From Dysgonamonadaceae bacterium (GTDB lineage Bacteria > Bacteroidota > Bacteroidia > Bacteroidales > Azobacteroidaceae), in contig JAIRRK010000089.1 of NCBI GenBank assembly GCA_031256015.1, positions 1-11,427 on the forward strand: a stretch of 11,427 nt of DNA. Reading direction: 5' to 3'. Shown here piece by piece: positions 1 to 6,583 of the stretch. Numbering within the stretch: the first letter of the stretch is position 1; each line of letters opens with the position of its first letter. Under the pieces are notes generated by a model. It did not search any database. It saw nothing but the letters and a program-made list of their open reading frames with translations, and was not told the DNA's origin. The translations under genes were made by a program, and so were the position numbers.

Positions 1-17
1 TCTTTCAGGATATTCAT
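1..17 (-). CDS. Start of a leftward gene cut by the window edge
   Basis: Only five full codons are visible, reading MNILK from an ATG at 17-15. The reason to believe in it is a good Bacteroidota -7 box on the minus strand at 62-69, which would start transcription near position 55 and leave a leader of about 40 nt. The only other ATG in that leader (56-54) is followed at once by a stop codon. No function can be inferred from five residues, and the gene would run divergently from the cytochrome c assembly gene. Confidence 0.35.
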
Positions 18-61
18 ATTGTTTATTATCCGGTTTTTATTATCTATTTTACATCCGGTTG

Positions 62-69
62 CAAAGCTA
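62..69 (-). promoter_or_regulatory. -7 promoter box TAnnTTTG (leftward)
   Basis: On the minus strand the bases read TAGCTTTG, an exact match to the Bacteroidota -7 consensus TAnnTTTG. A TTTG that could serve as the -33 element lies at 92-95, 22 nt upstream, slightly more than the usual spacing. It points toward the ATG at position 17. Confidence 0.55.
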
Positions 70-150
70 AGAACTTTTTTTTAATATTTTGCAAATTCAA
101 GAGAAAAAATGAAGAAAAAATTGAATTTTCTTCTTTTTCTTGGTAAAAAC

Positions 151-201
151 CTGCAAGGAAAGTTGCAGCCACCCGCAAGGAGAGTCAAGCGCAGCCTGCG
201 G
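151..201. repeat. Two small inverted repeats in the divergent intergenic region
   Basis: A GC-rich patch lies within otherwise AT-rich intergenic DNA. CTGCAA (151-156) pairs with TTGCAG (163-168) across a 6-nt loop. CCGCA (173-177) pairs with TGCGG (197-201) across 19 nt. GCAAGGA occurs in both, at 153-159 and 175-181. The patch sits between the two divergent -7 boxes, so a shared operator is conceivable, but the stems are short and no function is shown. The rest of 18-270 holds no gene that I can support. Confidence 0.3.
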
Positions 202-240
202 AAAGCAAAAAATAAATAACGATTAGTCAAAACCTTTTCG

Positions 241-248
241 TAATTTTG
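241..248 (+). promoter_or_regulatory. -7 promoter box TAnnTTTG (cytochrome c assembly gene)
   Basis: The bases TAATTTTG match TAnnTTTG exactly. The predicted transcription start near 255 gives a leader of about 16 nt before the ATG at 271. No convincing -33 TTTG is visible at the normal distance upstream. Confidence 0.6.
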
Positions 249-270
249 CGGTCTGTAACCGGGAAACAAC

Positions 271-1410
271 ATGAAGCAGAAATATACCAAACAAATCGCT
301 TTCGGCACATGGATGCTTTTAATCGTCGTGTTGTCGGCGGCAACCGTTTTGGAGAAATTATTCGGAAGCGCCCGGATATCAACTCATTTATACGGTTCTT
401 ACCCGTTCGTTTTTTTGTGGCTTGTTTGTGTCACCTCTTCCGTAATTTATATTTTCCAAAGAAAGCTGTATCGGAACAAAGCCGCTTTTCTGCTTCATTG
501 CTCTTTCGTTTGCATTTTGGCGGGAGCCGCCATTACCTTTCTTTCCGGCGACAGAGGATACATCTCTATCCGGCAGGGAGAAACATCGAATTATTATATT
601 TCCGACAACGACGGCGAGCGGCACTTTCTTCCTTTCAGTCTGAAGCTGTTGCGGTTCGATATTGAATATCATCCGGGAACGAACCAACCTGCCGACTTCA
701 AATCGTTCGTGCAAACGGAAAATGAAATTCATCAAATATCGATGAATAAAATACTGAAACAAAAAGGGTATCGGATATATCAACATTCGTACGACAGCGA
801 TGAAACGGGAACTACCCTGTTTATCAGCCACGACCCGTGGGGAACGAATGTGACTTATGCCGGCTACCTGCTTTTGGGTGCCTCCCTGCTGATATTGCTT
901 TGGTTGCGTATCGGCCGGAAGGGATTCCTCTTCCTTGCCGTTCCTACCGCCTGCGTTTGGTTTTACCTGTCGCAACTAAATCCGACGACGCCTGTTCTGC
1001 GTTCGCCCATGCTGGCGGCTCACGTGTCGGTGATTATGATTGCCTATACCCTTTTTCTTTTCATCTTCATATCCGGAATAACGGCTCTTTGCTCTCCGAA
1101 ACGCAGAGAAAAATTATACCGTTGCAATTCCGTATTGCTTTATCCGGCGGTGTTTCTATTAATCGCGGGAATTTTTATCGGCGCAGTTTGGGCGAACATC
1201 TCGTGGGGATGCTATTGGCGATGGGATGCAAAAGAAACTTGGGCACTTATTACCATGCTCGTTTATGCCGTTCCTTTGCACAAAAAGAGTATTCGGATGC
1301 TGAACAATCCGGTGAAATTCCATTATTATTGCGTTTTTGCTTTCCTGTCGATAGTGATAACGTTCTTCGGCGTAACATACATCCTCGGAGGGATTCACAG
1401 CTATGTGTAA
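271..1410 (+). CDS. ccsA: Fused ResB-CcsA type cytochrome c assembly protein
   Basis: This is a 379-residue membrane protein of the System II (Ccs) pathway, which exports heme and attaches it to apocytochrome c outside the cytoplasmic membrane. The N-terminal part is ResB-like: helices near 10-28, 45-63 and 73-91, a conserved-type His76 in the third, and a short extracytoplasmic domain at about 92-192. The C-terminal part is CcsA-like, with helices from about 193 on. It carries the tryptophan-rich heme-handling motif at 307-324 (W307, W312, W316, W318, D319, K321, E322). The two expected flanking histidines are His251 (HVS) and His375 (the GIHSY end). Separate ResB and CcsA proteins together are usually far longer, so this is a compact fusion. 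It is a single-gene unit with its own promoter and terminator, and no cytochrome such as NrfA/NrfH is visible beside it. Family assignment is firm; the client cytochrome is unknown. Confidence 0.9.
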   Translation: MKQKYTKQIAFGTWMLLIVVLSAATVLEKLFGSARISTHLYGSYPFVFLWLVCVTSSVIYIFQRKLYRNKAAFLLHCSFVCILAGAAITFLSGDRGYISIRQGETSNYYISDNDGERHFLPFSLKLLRFDIEYHPGTNQPADFKSFVQTENEIHQISMNKILKQKGYRIYQHSYDSDETGTTLFISHDPWGTNVTYAGYLLLGASLLILLWLRIGRKGFLFLAVPTACVWFYLSQLNPTTPVLRSPMLAAHVSVIMIAYTLFLFIFISGITALCSPKRREKLYRCNSVLLYPAVFLLIAGIFIGAVWANISWGCYWRWDAKETWALITMLVYAVPLHKKSIRMLNNPVKFHYYCVFAFLSIVITFFGVTYILGGIHSYV

Positions 1411-1447
1411 CGCGGTATAAAGCCGTCGAACCGACTAACCGCAGATG

Positions 1448-1470
1448 ACCGATAACGCCGTTATCGGTTT
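1448..1470 (+). terminator. Probable intrinsic terminator
   Basis: ACCGATAAC (1448-1456) is perfectly complementary to GTTATCGGT (1460-1468), giving a 9-bp stem with a 3-nt loop, followed by a short T run and AT-rich DNA. It lies 38 bp after the stop codon of the ResB-CcsA gene. The T tract is short, so termination may be incomplete. Confidence 0.6.
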
Positions 1471-1481
1471 AATTAAATTAA

Positions 1482-1489
1482 TAATATTG
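1482..1489 (+). promoter_or_regulatory. Possible degenerate -7 box for the ibr-like cassette
   Basis: TAATATTG differs from TAnnTTTG at one defined position. It is the best -7 candidate I can find between the terminator and the ATG at 1595. If used, the leader would be about 100 nt and would include the tandem repeat at 1505-1534. Confidence 0.25.
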
Positions 1490-1504
1490 TCACATTGCCG
1501 CATA

Positions 1505-1534
1505 TTATTTGGGTTTATTTGAGATTATTTGAGC
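1505..1534 (+). repeat. 10-bp tandem repeat, three copies
   Basis: The unit is TTATTTGRGN: TTATTTGGGT at 1505, TTATTTGAGA at 1515 and TTATTTGAGC at 1525. A degenerate fourth unit follows at 1535, and TTATTTG recurs at 1547-1553. The unit length is close to one helical turn, so the motif appears on one face of the DNA, directly upstream of the GNAT-like gene. It could be a binding site for a regulator or a slippage-prone tract. The sequence alone does not decide. Confidence 0.6.
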
Positions 1535-1594
1535 GTTTTTGTTCTCTTATTTGTTTTTTTTGTTAAATTCGCATTTCAAAACAGATACGCTATT

Positions 1595-1996
1595 ATGGAA
1601 ATTATTAAATTGGAAGGCGAAGATCGGCGACTTTATTACTTGGTGGGACATCTGGTAATGGATGATGCGGTGCTGGCTTACAATCTGAATTATCCTTACA
1701 GGACTTCTTCCGAATATCATTGGTTTGTTGCTTTGAGTGAAAAATCCGATACACTCGGATTTATTCCCGTAAGGTTGAAAGAAGGGAAAGCAGTCATAAA
1801 CAATTATTATGTGGCAGACGATGACATTCGGGTTTTTTCGGAATTATTGAAAGAGATTGTTCGTTGGTTTTCGGTTGATTATGAACTTGAATCGGTAACT
1901 CAAATGCGACATGTTCCTTACTTCGAGCAATGCGGATTCTCGATAGTGTTGTACTGGAAAAGGTATGCAAAAATGAAGGCTTTCAAAAATGGATAA
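1595..1996 (+). CDS. Small GNAT-like protein, first gene of the ibr-like cassette
   Basis: This is a 133-residue cytosolic protein. The order of elements fits the second half of a GNAT acetyltransferase fold: strands at about 52-60 and 65-73 (ending NNYYV), a helix at about 78-92, then FEQCGF at 110-115 and a final strand ending near KRYAKM. The last elements resemble the usual GNAT ending (y-F-e-k-l-G-F followed by Y-x-K-M). The acetyl-CoA pyrophosphate loop (Q/RxxGxG/A) expected between strand 4 and the helix is not recognisable; that position reads ADDDIRVFS. It may be a degenerate GNAT or an unrelated small fold. ATG 1595 is preferred over a TTG at 1529, which lies inside the tandem repeat and adds only a T-rich, hydrophobic extension. 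Its last 8 bases overlap the start of the IbrA-like gene, which suggests translational coupling and a shared task. Confidence 0.7.
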   Translation: MEIIKLEGEDRRLYYLVGHLVMDDAVLAYNLNYPYRTSSEYHWFVALSEKSDTLGFIPVRLKEGKAVINNYYVADDDIRVFSELLKEIVRWFSVDYELESVTQMRHVPYFEQCGFSIVLYWKRYAKMKAFKNG

Positions 1997-3275
1997 AACT
2001 GTATATGAACTGGCTATGAGACGAATCGAGCTCGTTTTTAACGAGTTCGATAACATCTATGTTTCGTTATCGGGCGGTAAAGACAGCGGCATACTGCTTA
2101 ATCTTTGCATGGATTACATTAAAAAGAATCGCCTGAGCCGAAAGATAGGCGTTTTCCACATAGACTACGAGATACAATACAATGAAACGATAAAATATGT
2201 CGAACGGACCTTGCAATCCTATCCGGAATATTTCGAAATATATCATGTTTGCGTACCTTTCAAAGTGAATACTTGTACATCCATGTACCAAACTTTCTGG
2301 CGTCCGTGGGACAACGACTGCAAAGACCTGTGGGTCCGTGAAATGCCGGCTAACTGTTACACTGAAAAAGATTTCCCGTTTTACGACCCCGACATGTGGG
2401 ACAGCGAATTTTACATCCTCTTTGCTCAATGGTGTCACCGGTTGAAGAACGCAAAGAAAACTTGTTGTCTGGTCGGCATACGAACACAGGAAAGTCAACA
2501 TCGGTGGAACACGATACACAGTAACCGAAGGAATCAAATGTATCACAACTTGAAATGGACGCGACAATTGGCGGATAATCTTTACAATGCTTATGTGATA
2601 TACGATTGGCTGACAACGGATGTCTGGACAGCCAACGGTAAGTTCGGATGGGATTATAATCGCTTGTACGACCTCTACTATCAAGCGGGCGTACCGTTGG
2701 AAAAACAGCGAGTAGCCAGTCCGTTTATATCTGCCGGACAGGGATATCTGTCGCTTTACCGTACAATCGACCCCGACATGTGGGGAAAGATGATTTGCCG
2801 TGTAAACGGAGTTAATTTTACGGCTATGTACGGTCGCACGCACGCTGTTGCAAGGCGTGATGTTAAACTTCCTCCCGGACACACATGGGAAAGCTTTATG
2901 TATTTCCTGTTATCCGCACTGCCGGAATCAACGCGAAATAACTACCTGCAAAAGCTGGCGGTGAGTATCAGTTTCTGGCGGGAAAGAGGCGGCTGTCTTT
3001 CGGAAGAAACCATAGCCGACCTTCGAAGCCATGGAATTAAAATCGACGTACTGGACGATACTAACTACAAAACAGACAAACGTCCGGTCAAAATGGAATA
3101 TCAGGACACTGTAGATATTCCGGACTTCAAAAGTGTTCCCTCTTTCAAACGGATGTGTATATGTATTCTCCGGAACGACCATTTGTGCAAATATATGGGA
3201 TTTGCCTTGACTAAAAAAGAAATAGAGAAAAGAAAAATGATAATGGAATTTTATCAGAATATAACACAATACTAA
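1989..3275 (+). CDS. IbrA-like PP-loop ATPase (PAPS reductase family, DUF3440)
   Basis: This 428-residue protein has the ATP-pyrophosphatase PP-loop SGGKDS at 28-33, which binds ATP in PAPS reductases and related adenylating enzymes. GIRTQES at 163-169 corresponds to the GxRxxES motif of the same family. The stretch at about 203-235 (DWLTTDVW, then YNRLYDLYYQAG) matches the region after the core that recurs in PAPS reductases and DndC-like proteins. The C-terminal ECGLH motif needed for true PAPS reduction is absent; instead there is a cysteine group C390, C392, C400 (RMCICILRNDHLC). Length and architecture fit E. coli IbrA, which with IbrB is needed for expression of eib immunoglobulin-binding genes; its chemistry is unknown. 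The ATG overlaps the end of the GNAT-like gene by 8 bp, and the ParB-like gene begins 5 bp after the stop. Sulfur assimilation is unlikely given the missing motif and the neighbours. Confidence 0.85.
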   Translation: MDKTVYELAMRRIELVFNEFDNIYVSLSGGKDSGILLNLCMDYIKKNRLSRKIGVFHIDYEIQYNETIKYVERTLQSYPEYFEIYHVCVPFKVNTCTSMYQTFWRPWDNDCKDLWVREMPANCYTEKDFPFYDPDMWDSEFYILFAQWCHRLKNAKKTCCLVGIRTQESQHRWNTIHSNRRNQMYHNLKWTRQLADNLYNAYVIYDWLTTDVWTANGKFGWDYNRLYDLYYQAGVPLEKQRVASPFISAGQGYLSLYRTIDPDMWGKMICRVNGVNFTAMYGRTHAVARRDVKLPPGHTWESFMYFLLSALPESTRNNYLQKLAVSISFWRERGGCLSEETIADLRSHGIKIDVLDDTNYKTDKRPVKMEYQDTVDIPDFKSVPSFKRMCICILRNDHLCKYMGFALTKKEIEKRKMIMEFYQNITQY

Positions 3276-3280
3276 ATGCC

Positions 3281-3793
3281 ATGCATGCAGACACGAGTCC
3301 TGTTTATAAAATAAAAGCCGTACCTCTGGAAAAAGTACAGGCTAATACGTACAATCCGAATGTGGTAGCTCCCCCGGAAATGGAGTTGCTGGAGCTGTCG
3401 ATATGGGAAGATGGTTACACCATGCCCTGCGTTTGTTATTACATCCCCGAAACGGACAGGTACGAACTGGTGGATGGGTTTCACCGGTACATGGTCATGA
3501 AAACATCGAAGCGTATCTATGAAAGAGAAAAAGGACACTTACCCGTAGCCGTGATTAACAAAGATTTGTCGAACCGTATGGCCTCGACGATTCGGCATAA
3601 CCGCGCCCGAGGAACGCATAACGTCGGTTTGATGACAACTATCGTGGCTGAACTCAAAGAGGCCGGGATGAGCGACGAATGGATAAGAAAGAACATCGGA
3701 ATGGATAGAGATGAACTGCTTCGTTACAAACAAATTTCGGGCTTAGCTGCATTGTTTGCCGATAACGATTTCAGTGTACCCAAACAAAAATAG
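3281..3793 (+). CDS. IbrB-like protein with ParB/sulfiredoxin-type domain
   Basis: This 170-residue protein has a ParB/Srx-type N-terminal domain. It begins with a strand and the segment NTYNPN (22-27), has LELSIWEDG (37-45) before a P-containing strand, then the signature VDGFHR at 64-69. Next comes RHNRARG at 105-111, corresponding to the ENxxR-type box of ParB proteins. A helical segment at about 117-155, with a possible helix-turn-helix near 126-150 (MSDEWIRKNIGMDRDEL), may bind DNA. ParB/Srx domains bind nucleotides (CTP in ParB itself, ATP in sulfiredoxin). The protein is much shorter than chromosome-partition ParB and lacks its C-terminal dimerisation domain, so a segregation role is unlikely. 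Pairing with the gene before it matches the E. coli IbrA-IbrB pair. Other ATGs at 3276 and 3285 are in a different frame. It ends 17 bp from the convergent permease gene. Confidence 0.85.
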   Translation: MHADTSPVYKIKAVPLEKVQANTYNPNVVAPPEMELLELSIWEDGYTMPCVCYYIPETDRYELVDGFHRYMVMKTSKRIYEREKGHLPVAVINKDLSNRMASTIRHNRARGTHNVGLMTTIVAELKEAGMSDEWIRKNIGMDRDELLRYKQISGLAALFADNDFSVPKQK

Positions 3794-3810
3794 CAATCCG
3801 ACCAACCGAA

Positions 3811-4758
3811 CTACAAACATCCCCATGTTCTCAGAAAATAGATAATAAAAAAGATGGTTACGCAGGAGCATGCCGTAGTTAGTACGACAATCTGAGCCGA
3901 AAGCATTCCGTCGTTACCCATGTTTTTCGCCATGATGTAACTCGCCATCGCCGTAGGTGTTGCGAAAATACTGATTAAAACAGCTAAATCAACCCCTCTG
4001 AATCCCGATTGAACAAAAATATACAATGCAATCACGGGAACAATTATCAATCGGGCAACGGAAGCAATCAAGACTTTATTCAAATTATTCTTGAGGCTTC
4101 TGAATTTAAATTCTCCTCCCATAACAAATAAGGCGAGCGGAGTTGCCGTTCCCGCCAATTGAGCGAAAGGAGTCTCCAAAAAACTCGGAAGAGTCCAATG
4201 CCCTATTCCTCCCATAAGTCCGAAAAAACAACCCAGTATCAAAGGATTAGTCACAATACTTTTGAGAATGTTTTTCACCGATATTCGGGTATTTCCCGTT
4301 TCCGAAAAAATCGACAGAATGATGACGGCCGCCACATTATAAAAAGGAATCATAATCCCCATCAACATGGAGATGGAGGCTCTGGCATCATCTCCATACA
4401 TTCCGGTGGCCAATGGCAATCCGTATATCAGGAAATTACTTCGATAAATTCCCTGAATCATACTGCCTCGCTGCCCTTTCTGCTTGACAAATAAAGGAAC
4501 TGTCAGGAATGAAATCAAAATAACCGCCGAAATCCCGATAAGGGACGCTCCGATTAAATTCGTATTGGAAAAATCGCCGGAATACGAAATCCGTATATCT
4601 TGAAAAAGCATCAAGGGAAGACAGAATCTGAATACAAACCGATTGAGTTGACCTAAAAATTCGTCGGTGATAAATCGTATTTGTCGACAAGAATAACCCG
4701 CTATCATGAGTACGAATAACGGGGCGACTACATTCAGGGAAAAAATAAAGTTGGTCAT
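3811..4758 (-). CDS. AEC-family (auxin efflux carrier-like) permease
   Basis: A 315-residue inner-membrane transporter with about ten hydrophobic helices in the two-half AEC arrangement. Family signatures include RSNFLIYGLPLA at 106-117 (the N-x-x-x-x-G-x-P-L motif), NPLILG at 171-176, ATPLALFVMGG at 205-215 and ATPTAMASYIMA at 266-277. The proline-containing crossing helices (TPLAL, TPTAM) are the presumed transport core. Characterised bacterial members carry malate or other organic anions; the substrate here cannot be read from sequence. It is the last gene of the leftward operon, and its ATG overlaps the ribF stop in an ATGA of 4 bp. No terminator hairpin is visible at its 3' end, which abuts the convergent IbrB-like gene. 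Confidence 0.88.
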   Translation of the reverse strand: MTNFIFSLNVVAPLFVLMIAGYSCRQIRFITDEFLGQLNRFVFRFCLPLMLFQDIRISYSGDFSNTNLIGASLIGISAVILISFLTVPLFVKQKGQRGSMIQGIYRSNFLIYGLPLATGMYGDDARASISMLMGIMIPFYNVAAVIILSIFSETGNTRISVKNILKSIVTNPLILGCFFGLMGGIGHWTLPSFLETPFAQLAGTATPLALFVMGGEFKFRSLKNNLNKVLIASVARLIIVPVIALYIFVQSGFRGVDLAVLISIFATPTAMASYIMAKNMGNDGMLSAQIVVLTTACSCVTIFFIIYFLRTWGCL

Positions 4759-5702
4759 ATATTCGTTTCGTTATTTTGAAGAATGGAAAGTGTATGCTTC
4801 TTATCGGCAATCAATTGCCGCTTCAATTCGTCCAAAGATTGAAAGCGAGTACCTTCTCTCAAAAAATCGATAAATTCGATTCGTATCTGTTTATTGTATA
4901 AATCTTCATAAAAATCAAATATGTGCGCCTCCGGGCGAATGTCGCCGGAATCGGAAACGGTCGGTCGTTTTCCGATGTAAGCCATTCCGGGTAATTTGCG
5001 GTTATCGTCCGGGTAAATATATACGGCATAAATACCTTCTTTGGGTAAAATTTTATCCGTATTTTCACATTGAATATTCGCGGTAGGGAAGCCGATTGTT
5101 CGTCCGATTTTATTTCCTTCAATCACTTTTCCCTGTATGAAATAATTATACGATAACAAACGGTTTGCACCGCGTATATCCCCTTCCGAAAGCAGAGTCC
5201 GGATGTGCGTAGAACTGATGTGTTCATTTTCTCCTTCAAATTCATCGATTTTGAAGACTTTCATTCCGTACATTTTTCCGTATTCCATGTATTGTTCTGC
5301 TTCGTCCGCTCTGTTTTTTCCGAATCTGTGATCATAACCAATCAATAATCCTTTTATATTCAGCTTGTTTTTCAATATTTCTCTCATAAAATCCCGAGCC
5401 GAATAGCGGGACAACTCAACGGAAAACTCCGGAATATAGCAATAATCGATACCTGCGGAAGCCAATAACTCCAGTTTCTCGCTCAAAGTATTCAGCAGTT
5501 GAGGCTGATAATCTCTATGCAAAACTTTTCGGGGATGAACGGGAAAAGTAATAATAGCCGTTTTCAAATTTTCCTGTTTTCCGAACGCTTTCAGTCGAGA
5601 CAATAAGTAACGATGTCCCCGATGAACTCCATCAAAAAAACCGATGGTCGCAATTGTAGCTTCTGAAATAACTGTCGATTCCGAAATATAAATAATTTCC
5701 AT
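4755..5702 (-). CDS. ribF: Bifunctional riboflavin kinase / FAD synthetase RibF
   Basis: A 315-residue cytosolic enzyme that phosphorylates riboflavin to FMN and adenylylates FMN to FAD. The N-terminal FAD synthetase (about 1-180) has the nucleotidyltransferase motifs GFFDGVHRGH at 21-30, GYDHRFGKNR at 122-131 and SSTHIR at 163-168. The C-terminal riboflavin kinase (about 183-308) has GRTIGFPTAN at 200-209, which contains the PTAN motif, and GIYAVYI at 223-229. It also has the segment PEAHIFDF at 257-264, with Glu258 as the likely catalytic base. Length and domain order are normal for RibF. The DUF3108 gene ends 8 bp upstream and the permease gene overlaps downstream, so it is co-transcribed with envelope genes. 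No FMN riboswitch is present, as the gene is internal to the operon. Confidence 0.96.
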   Translation of the reverse strand: MEIIYISESTVISEATIATIGFFDGVHRGHRYLLSRLKAFGKQENLKTAIITFPVHPRKVLHRDYQPQLLNTLSEKLELLASAGIDYCYIPEFSVELSRYSARDFMREILKNKLNIKGLLIGYDHRFGKNRADEAEQYMEYGKMYGMKVFKIDEFEGENEHISSTHIRTLLSEGDIRGANRLLSYNYFIQGKVIEGNKIGRTIGFPTANIQCENTDKILPKEGIYAVYIYPDDNRKLPGMAYIGKRPTVSDSGDIRPEAHIFDFYEDLYNKQIRIEFIDFLREGTRFQSLDELKRQLIADKKHTLSILQNNETNI

Positions 5703-5710
5703 AAATCTTT

Positions 5711-6583
5711 TTATTTGAGAATGATTTCGGAAGAAAGAGGATAAGTTAGATTTTTATACGATGTGAGATTGGCCTCTGCTGCTCCGATTTTTAATTTTGC
5801 TTTCATTTTTATCGGAATCCGGTTTTCATCATCACTGATCCAGACCGTCATGGCTTCAGAAGTTTCGGTAAAAACATCGTCGGTTATGTCCACGGAAAAT
5901 TTACGTGTGTTGAATTTATGATTTTTATTTTTTTCAAGGATTGACTGCCCGTCGTAACGGATAATAACATTGACTTTGCGCCGGCCGAGAAAAGTAGCGA
6001 CATTCCTTTTTTCTCCAATTTCCAGTTTGTCAAAATCCGCATTGCGAATAACGAGAAGAATATTCAAAATATCGTATCCTTCCACATCCGTTTTAATGAT
6101 GGTATCAATAACCATTTCATTATTCTTATATCGTTTTACGTTCATTTCGGAATAACTCGGATTATGCGTTAAAACATTCATTTCTTCGATGAAATAAGCA
6201 TTCCCTTCGTCTACGCTTCGATGATGAAATAAAGGCTTAAAAAAAGGAATCGACGCATAAGATATTAATGTATCGCGCATTTTGTGTATTTTATCGAAAA
6301 AAGAGGTGGTTTTAAAATCCAAAGAAGAACAAACAGCTTTCTTTTGGTCATAGTTGCAATATTGTGTCCGATAATTGGCTGTTCCGCCTTTCATGTGAAT
6401 TAATCCGTATTTATACTTGACATCGAACTTCAATAGCTCGCCGGCCGGGAATGGACGTGCCCCTTGAGCTTCTGTTTTTATAAGAGCCGCGAAGAAAAAA
6501 AACAGAACAACAATTGTTCGTAAATTAAAACGGCATCCTCGGCATCGAAGAAGTCGTGCTGTTTGTATTTGTTTTATTTTCAT
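5711..6583 (-). CDS. Secreted DUF3108 protein
   Basis: A 290-residue protein with a signal peptide: a basic n-region, hydrophobic core IVVLFFFFAALI at 24-35 and likely cleavage after TEA at 39. The mature part is beta-rich and fits DUF3108, a periplasmic family of unknown function. The FxAGExLKFDVKYKYG start (45-60) and the ending WISDDENRIPIKMKAKLKIG (248-267) are typical. The function is not known. The n-region is unusually long, about 22 residues before the core, because the only in-frame ATG lies 59 bp inside the upstream lipoprotein gene. No other start codon of a common type that would keep the signal peptide is apparent. The overlap implies coupled translation with the lipoprotein, so a common envelope role is plausible. 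Confidence 0.8.
   Translation of the reverse strand: MKIKQIQTARLLRCRGCRFNLRTIVVLFFFFAALIKTEAQGARPFPAGELLKFDVKYKYGLIHMKGGTANYRTQYCNYDQKKAVCSSLDFKTTSFFDKIHKMRDTLISYASIPFFKPLFHHRSVDEGNAYFIEEMNVLTHNPSYSEMNVKRYKNNEMVIDTIIKTDVEGYDILNILLVIRNADFDKLEIGEKRNVATFLGRRKVNVIIRYDGQSILEKNKNHKFNTRKFSVDITDDVFTETSEAMTVWISDDENRIPIKMKAKLKIGAAEANLTSYKNLTYPLSSEIILK

Noticed and set aside
388..975. Long antisense open frames, such as those opposite the cytochrome c assembly gene and opposite 2067-2882
   Set aside because: They lie wholly inside well-supported genes, show no recognisable motifs and are expected by chance.
1529..1594. A TTG-initiated, hydrophobic N-terminal extension of the GNAT-like gene
   Set aside because: The TTG lies inside the 10-bp tandem repeat, and the hydrophobic residues follow simply from T-rich DNA. 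ATG 1595 gives a normal domain start.
1989..3275. Assimilatory PAPS reductase (CysH)
   Set aside because: The ECGLH cysteine motif is missing, the protein is much longer than CysH, and the neighbours are ParB-like and GNAT-like rather than sulfate genes.
3281..3793. Chromosome or plasmid partition ParB
   Set aside because: It is too short, has no ParA neighbour and no parS-like repeats nearby.
1411..3830. Mobile element boundaries around the ibr-like cassette
   Set aside because: No integrase, transposase, tRNA or convincing flanking repeat is visible on either side, so horizontal acquisition cannot be claimed from this window.
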